From contig NZ_JAUSZI010000002.1 in the NCBI RefSeq assembly GCF_030817415.1, positions 930,001-994,000 of the forward strand: a stretch of 64,000 nt of DNA, in the 5' to 3' direction. Source of the stretch: Streptomyces umbrinus. GTDB taxonomy: Bacteria; Actinomycetota; Actinomycetes; Streptomycetales; Streptomycetaceae. Position 1 is the first letter of the stretch. Each line of letters starts with the position of its first letter. The translations under genes were made by a program, and so were the position numbers. Under the pieces are notes generated by a model. It was not told the origin of the DNA and made no database searches. It saw only the letters and a list, made by a program, of their open reading frames with translations. Below are positions 60,628 through 64,000 of the stretch, piece by piece.

Positions 60628-61344
60628 ATGTCCGCAGTCGACAAGGCGTTCCACGGTCTGCGTCACATGATCGCGACGGGGCGCCTGGGCCCGGGAGACC
60701 GCATCCCGCCCGAGGCCGAGCTCGGCGAGGAACTGGGCGTCTCGCGGGGTCCGTTGCGCGAGGCCGTACGGATGCTGGCGGCGCTCGGTGTGGTGGAGCC
60801 GCGGCACGGGTCGGGCACCTACGTCTCCCAGCTCCGGCCCGAGGACGTCATCGGAAGTCTGTCGCTGACCCTCGAACTCCTGCCGCTGTCGGGCCTGTTG
60901 GAGGTCTACGAGATCCGTCGGGTGCTGGAGGCGCACGTGGCCGCCAAGGCCGCCGCGCGCCGGACCCCCGAGACGGTGAAGACGCTCTACTCGCTCATCG
61001 AGTCCATGGAGGCCACGGAAGACCCCACCGAGGCCTCGGAGCTCGACCACCGTTTCCACGCCGAAGTGGCACGGGCCGCCGAGAACCCCACGCTCGCCTC
61101 CCTGCTCGCGGTCTTCCGCGCCCGCTCCCGCAAGTACCAGGTCTTCACCCTCCCCGAGGGCCCGGAGATGCGGCGCAAGAGCGACGCGGACCACCGGGTC
61201 CTGGCCACTGCCATCGCCGACCGCGACCCGGGCGCCGCCGCCGGCGCGGCCGAGGCGCACGTCGCCCAGACGGAGCGGTGGCTGCGGGCCTTCATGCCAC
61301 CGGTGGAGGAGACCGACGGCGGACCGGAGGACTCCCCGAGCTGA
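60628..61344 (+). CDS. GntR-family transcriptional regulator, FadR subfamily (FCD domain)
   Basis: The 238-residue protein has a winged HTH (MSAVDKAFHGLRHMIATGRL, PPEAELGEELGVSRGPLREA, VVEPRHGSGTYVSQLRPEDV) and an FCD ligand domain with the metal-binding Asp/His pattern: YEIRRVLEAHVAAKAA, SELDHRFHAEVARAAENPTL and KSDADHRVLATAIADRDP. Such regulators are released from DNA by organic acids or sugars. ATG 60628 follows AGGGGAGGAA. It lies just after the GATGAC operator cluster and is divergent from the aminotransferase/ABC operon, so it most likely represses that operon and itself until the imported compound or a metabolite appears. Confidence 0.92.
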   Translation: MSAVDKAFHGLRHMIATGRLGPGDRIPPEAELGEELGVSRGPLREAVRMLAALGVVEPRHGSGTYVSQLRPEDVIGSLSLTLELLPLSGLLEVYEIRRVLEAHVAAKAAARRTPETVKTLYSLIESMEATEDPTEASELDHRFHAEVARAAENPTLASLLAVFRARSRKYQVFTLPEGPEMRRKSDADHRVLATAIADRDPGAAAGAAEAHVAQTERWLRAFMPPVEETDGGPEDSPS

Positions 61345-61378
61345 CGGCTGTCCGTTCTCGGAGCACGGTCAGTCGCGA

Positions 61379-62398
61379 TCACCCGTATCGGGTGAGCAGT
61401 GCCTGGAGATAGTCCTCCAGCCGGTGGGTGAGCGTCACGGGTGTGAGGTCGTGCCGGCCGAGCTCCCGCCAGGGACCGGCGACCTTCTCCGCGTCCGGTG
61501 CGAAGGCGAGGGCATCCAGCAGACGCCAGTACAGGTGGGCTCCGGGATCCCCGTCGAGCGCTCCCCCGACTGCCGAGTAGTCGTCGGCCAGGCGCATTCC
61601 GGTGTCGACGCCGTGCAGCAGGGCGAGCGCGGTGGAGCAGTGGGCCACGTCCAGGTCGGCCGGGCCCCAGGACGTCTCCACCCAGTCCACGACACCGGTG
61701 ACCGCCAAGTCGGCGCCGTGGCCGGTGAAGAGGACATTGCCGGGATGAAAGTCGCGGTGCAGGAAACAGGGCCGGTACGGCGGGGGCGGACGGTGGATGA
61801 CGTCCACGGCTCGTTGCCACAGTTCGGGCCGCAGCGTGCCTTCGGGCAACCGCACGCGATCGGCCGCCGTCCAGGCCTGGTACGTACGCGGCCGTGTGCG
61901 CGTCGGCACGAACAGCCCATGGATGTCGACGAGTTGCCGAGCCAGCAGCCCGGTCCTGCGCGGTACGTCCTCGTCGCCGTCCAGCCGGACACGTCCAGGC
62001 AGCCAGGACATCAGGAGCGAGGGGTGGTCGCAGTGCTCTGCAAGGGCATCCACGCCGTGGAAATCGGCGACCGGCACGGAGGTCTCCGCGAGGAACCTCA
62101 ACATGTCCGCTTCGCGCGTGAGGAGCCCCTGCGCGTGCTTGACGAAGAAGGGCCTGACGAACGACCGCAGGACGAGCGACCTGGGCTCGCCCTGCCCTTC
62201 GATGTCGAGGCGGCGCATCCGTGAGGTCCAGCCGCCGCGCAGCGGGACGACGGCCCTGATGCGTTCGCCTTCACCCAGCGTCTTCTCCACCCAGGCACGG
62301 GTGTTGGACCAGCCCTGACCGTCCACTCCGGCACCGATGTCGTCCGTATGCCCGCCCGCGTCCACGGGGGGCAGCCTACTGATCACCGAGGAGCCCAC
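61379..62398 (-). CDS. Aminoglycoside-phosphotransferase-family protein
   Basis: The protein has about 339 residues and a small-molecule kinase fold: N-lobe with GWTSRMRRLDI and RSLVLRSF (nucleotide Lys replaced by context Arg), catalytic loop CFLHRDFHPGNVLF (H-x-D-x(4)-N) and the metal-binding VTGVVDWVETSWGPADLDVA. APH-family members phosphorylate antibiotics, choline, homoserine or other alcohols; resistance cannot be inferred. The start is uncertain: the frame stays open upstream to 62545, but the divergent gene starts at 62418, and GTG 62398 or 62386 are more plausible; the conserved domain begins near 62310. Confidence 0.75.
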   Translation of the reverse strand: MGSSVISRLPPVDAGGHTDDIGAGVDGQGWSNTRAWVEKTLGEGERIRAVVPLRGGWTSRMRRLDIEGQGEPRSLVLRSFVRPFFVKHAQGLLTREADMLRFLAETSVPVADFHGVDALAEHCDHPSLLMSWLPGRVRLDGDEDVPRRTGLLARQLVDIHGLFVPTRTRPRTYQAWTAADRVRLPEGTLRPELWQRAVDVIHRPPPPYRPCFLHRDFHPGNVLFTGHGADLAVTGVVDWVETSWGPADLDVAHCSTALALLHGVDTGMRLADDYSAVGGALDGDPGAHLYWRLLDALAFAPDAEKVAGPWRELGRHDLTPVTLTHRLEDYLQALLTRYG

Positions 62399-62417
62399 AA
62401 CTCCATAGAATCGCGCG

Positions 62418-63950
62418 ATGGTGACGTTCGAGATCGACGATGTGACGCCCGCTCCAGAGCCGCTGCCCACCCGGCCTCTCGGCGAACTGGCCGTGGACGC
62501 GCTCGCGGTCGGCGGGGACCCGAGCACTCCGGTCATCGAGCCCAATGGTGTGCATCCGCTGCTCGGGGCGGTGGGGCGTGCGTTCGCCGATCATCGTCGG
62601 CTGGTGCTGACCCCGGACGCGGTATGGCTGACGATCGCGCAGGGCCTCGCCCAGCACATCCGTCTGCATGCCGAGGAGCTGCGGCCACGGCTGGTGCGTC
62701 ACGCGGGCCGCAGGCGACTCACCGTGGCCGTCGACGGGCCGATGCCGCGCGACCCGAACTCCTGGCAGGACGCTGTGGAGTTGTTCCACAAACTGCTCGC
62801 GGCGGAGATCGACGGCACCGGCACGACCGCCGATCTGTTCGAGTGCGACTTCTCCACCAGTACCGATGTCGAGCGGGTCGCGGGACGCATCGTCATGCTC
62901 GACGCGTACGCGCCGTACTTCGCCTTGTGGATGACCTTCGTCTGCGGAATCCCGTCGATCACGTTGGCCGGCACGGTCGAGGACTGGCAGCGGATCCGCG
63001 CACGGCTGGACGCGGTCGCCGACCTGGGCATGGAGACGTGGTGCCGGTCGCTCGTCCCGATGGCCGACCAGTTCGTCCGTGCCGCGGCAGGCGACGTCGA
63101 CACCGCGTTCTGGCGCCGCATCTACAGCCCGGTCGACGCCTACGGCGGCGAGGTCGTCACCGGGTGGATCGCACGGTTCTATCCGTATCTGACCCGCCGC
63201 GGTGCCGTCACGAGGCCGAATCCACTGCTGGAACTCCCCCTCGACGAACCGCGCGACCTGACCCTCGACGGCATGTTCTACACGGGCCCAGGGGTGCGCA
63301 GCGACGACGTGCCGGCCACCCTGTCACGGCTGGTCGTCCACATCAACGACCGGGTGGAAGGCGACAATCGAGTGGTCGCCCTGCACGCCGGACTCGTGGG
63401 TGTCGGCCAGGACGACGACGGATCGCTGCGGCCGGTGGCGGGCTGGCATCTCACCTCGGCTGCGGTCGAGATGGACGACGTGATCGACCGGATCGTGTGT
63501 GACCATGCCACCACCCCCGCGCAGTCTCCGGACGGGCTCTGGTTCGAGGGGTGCGCGGACGTGGTGGCGCTCTACAGCCGTGTCGGCTCCGCGACACTGT
63601 TCGACGGCGCCTGGCGACTGCGGCCCATCGCCGACCGCCGCACGATGTGGCGCGGTCATCGAGCGCACTCGATCGCCATCATCATCGACCTCGCGGACGG
63701 CCGGAGTCTCGGCGCGGTCGACGACTCCCGCACAGGGACGACCCATTGGGTCGTCTGCCGGATCGAGGAAGCACCGTCCGACGGCGAAGACACGAACCGC
63801 CCTCGTTTCCGGCTCGTCGACGAGCCGAACGAGGTCCGTGTGTACGGCACTTCGCTCCCTCTCCTCCTCGACGCGGCCCTGGACTCGGGCGGTGACATCG
63901 CGCACCTGGAGACCGGCCGGCTCGACGAACTGGACCGCGGCATCGTCTGA
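62418..63950 (+). CDS. DUF4419 family protein
   Basis: The 510-residue protein matches DUF4419: NGVHPLLGAVGRAFADHRRL, VLTPDAVWLTIAQGLAQHI, FECDFSTSTDVERVAGRIVM, YFALWMTFVCGIPSITLAGT with the conserved CGIP, then W...SLVPMADQFVRAAAGDVD, FWRRIYSPVDAYGGEVVTGW. The family is found in fungi, amoebae and bacteria and has no proven activity. After it comes a C-terminal region (about 360-510) with LWFEGCADVVALYSRVG and SLGAVDDSRTGTTHWVVC that I do not recognise. ATG 62418 lies 19 bp from the likely start of the divergent phosphotransferase gene. The role is unknown. Confidence 0.75.
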   Translation: MVTFEIDDVTPAPEPLPTRPLGELAVDALAVGGDPSTPVIEPNGVHPLLGAVGRAFADHRRLVLTPDAVWLTIAQGLAQHIRLHAEELRPRLVRHAGRRRLTVAVDGPMPRDPNSWQDAVELFHKLLAAEIDGTGTTADLFECDFSTSTDVERVAGRIVMLDAYAPYFALWMTFVCGIPSITLAGTVEDWQRIRARLDAVADLGMETWCRSLVPMADQFVRAAAGDVDTAFWRRIYSPVDAYGGEVVTGWIARFYPYLTRRGAVTRPNPLLELPLDEPRDLTLDGMFYTGPGVRSDDVPATLSRLVVHINDRVEGDNRVVALHAGLVGVGQDDDGSLRPVAGWHLTSAAVEMDDVIDRIVCDHATTPAQSPDGLWFEGCADVVALYSRVGSATLFDGAWRLRPIADRRTMWRGHRAHSIAIIIDLADGRSLGAVDDSRTGTTHWVVCRIEEAPSDGEDTNRPRFRLVDEPNEVRVYGTSLPLLLDAALDSGGDIAHLETGRLDELDRGIV

Positions 63951-64000
63951 CAGAGGCGATCGGATACCGGACTCGGGAACCGGCGAGCGGCGCGCCGCTG

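Noticed and set aside
61379..62398. Aminoglycoside resistance gene
   Set aside because: The APH fold is shared with many small-molecule kinases; nothing in the sequence or neighbours indicates an antibiotic substrate.

Overview
The window is about 64 kb of very GC-rich DNA with strongly GC-biased third codon positions, frequent GTG starts, purine-rich ribosome binding sites, DmdR/IdeR-type iron boxes and an almost complete lack of TTA leucine codons. Together with many Streptomyces-type families (SlPatA-like acetyltransferase, DUF5707, TerB and SGNH secreted lipase types) this points to a Streptomyces or close relative, probably a chromosomal region rich in accessory genes. I see no rRNA, tRNA, CRISPR array, prophage, PKS or NRPS.

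Layout. (1) 1-9361 is a catabolic block: a PaaK-like acyl-CoA ligase (cut by the left edge), etfB-etfA, an amidohydrolase-2 protein, a GNAT-ACD fusion lysine acetyltransferase, an LLM flavin/F420 oxidoreductase, a hotdog thioesterase and an acyl-CoA dehydrogenase. AT-rich islands with a related ATAG-YTAACT word sit at three of its promoters. A carboxylic acid is probably activated to a CoA thioester and dehydrogenated, with electrons passing to ETF; the substrate is unknown. (2) 9520-15033: a methyltransferase with a TTA codon, an iron box, a frameshifted PPOX flavoprotein gene, a second near-consensus iron box and a siderophore uptake operon (ATPase, lipoprotein, double-length permease). (3) 15155-24783: single genes (Gfo/Idh, cupin, NDH-2, lipase, TerB, AraC/VOC pair, a hydrolase lacking its nucleophile, MFS, secreted unknown), many separated by strong hairpins.

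(4) 25044-38742: Tat-exported amidase, P450 plus ferredoxin under a 25-bp palindrome, leucine-rich-variant repeat protein, GH43-AbfB arabinan enzyme, small enzymes, DUF1062, secreted peptidase, SDR with divergent AraC regulator, deaminase. (5) 38821-49630: a membrane protein with two ABM domains beside two berberine-bridge-type flavoenzymes, CadD-type transporter, lipoprotein, a Ser/Thr kinase fused through one membrane helix to an extracellular ABC-type solute-binding domain, and a GlxA-type regulator divergent from a Rid protein.

(6) 49671-64000: a NarL-type two-component system whose kinase is an internal tandem duplication with a degenerate second half; a frameshifted DUF5707 gene; an IS200/IS605 element with intact tnpB and broken tnpA; an SRPBCC protein; a sugar ABC transporter with a class V aminotransferase and a divergent GntR regulator over GATGAC repeats; a phosphotransferase; and a DUF4419 protein. 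The most unusual items are the kinase/solute-binding receptor, the duplicated histidine kinase, the reduced Pat-type acetyltransferase and the hydrolase with Asn in place of its nucleophilic Ser.
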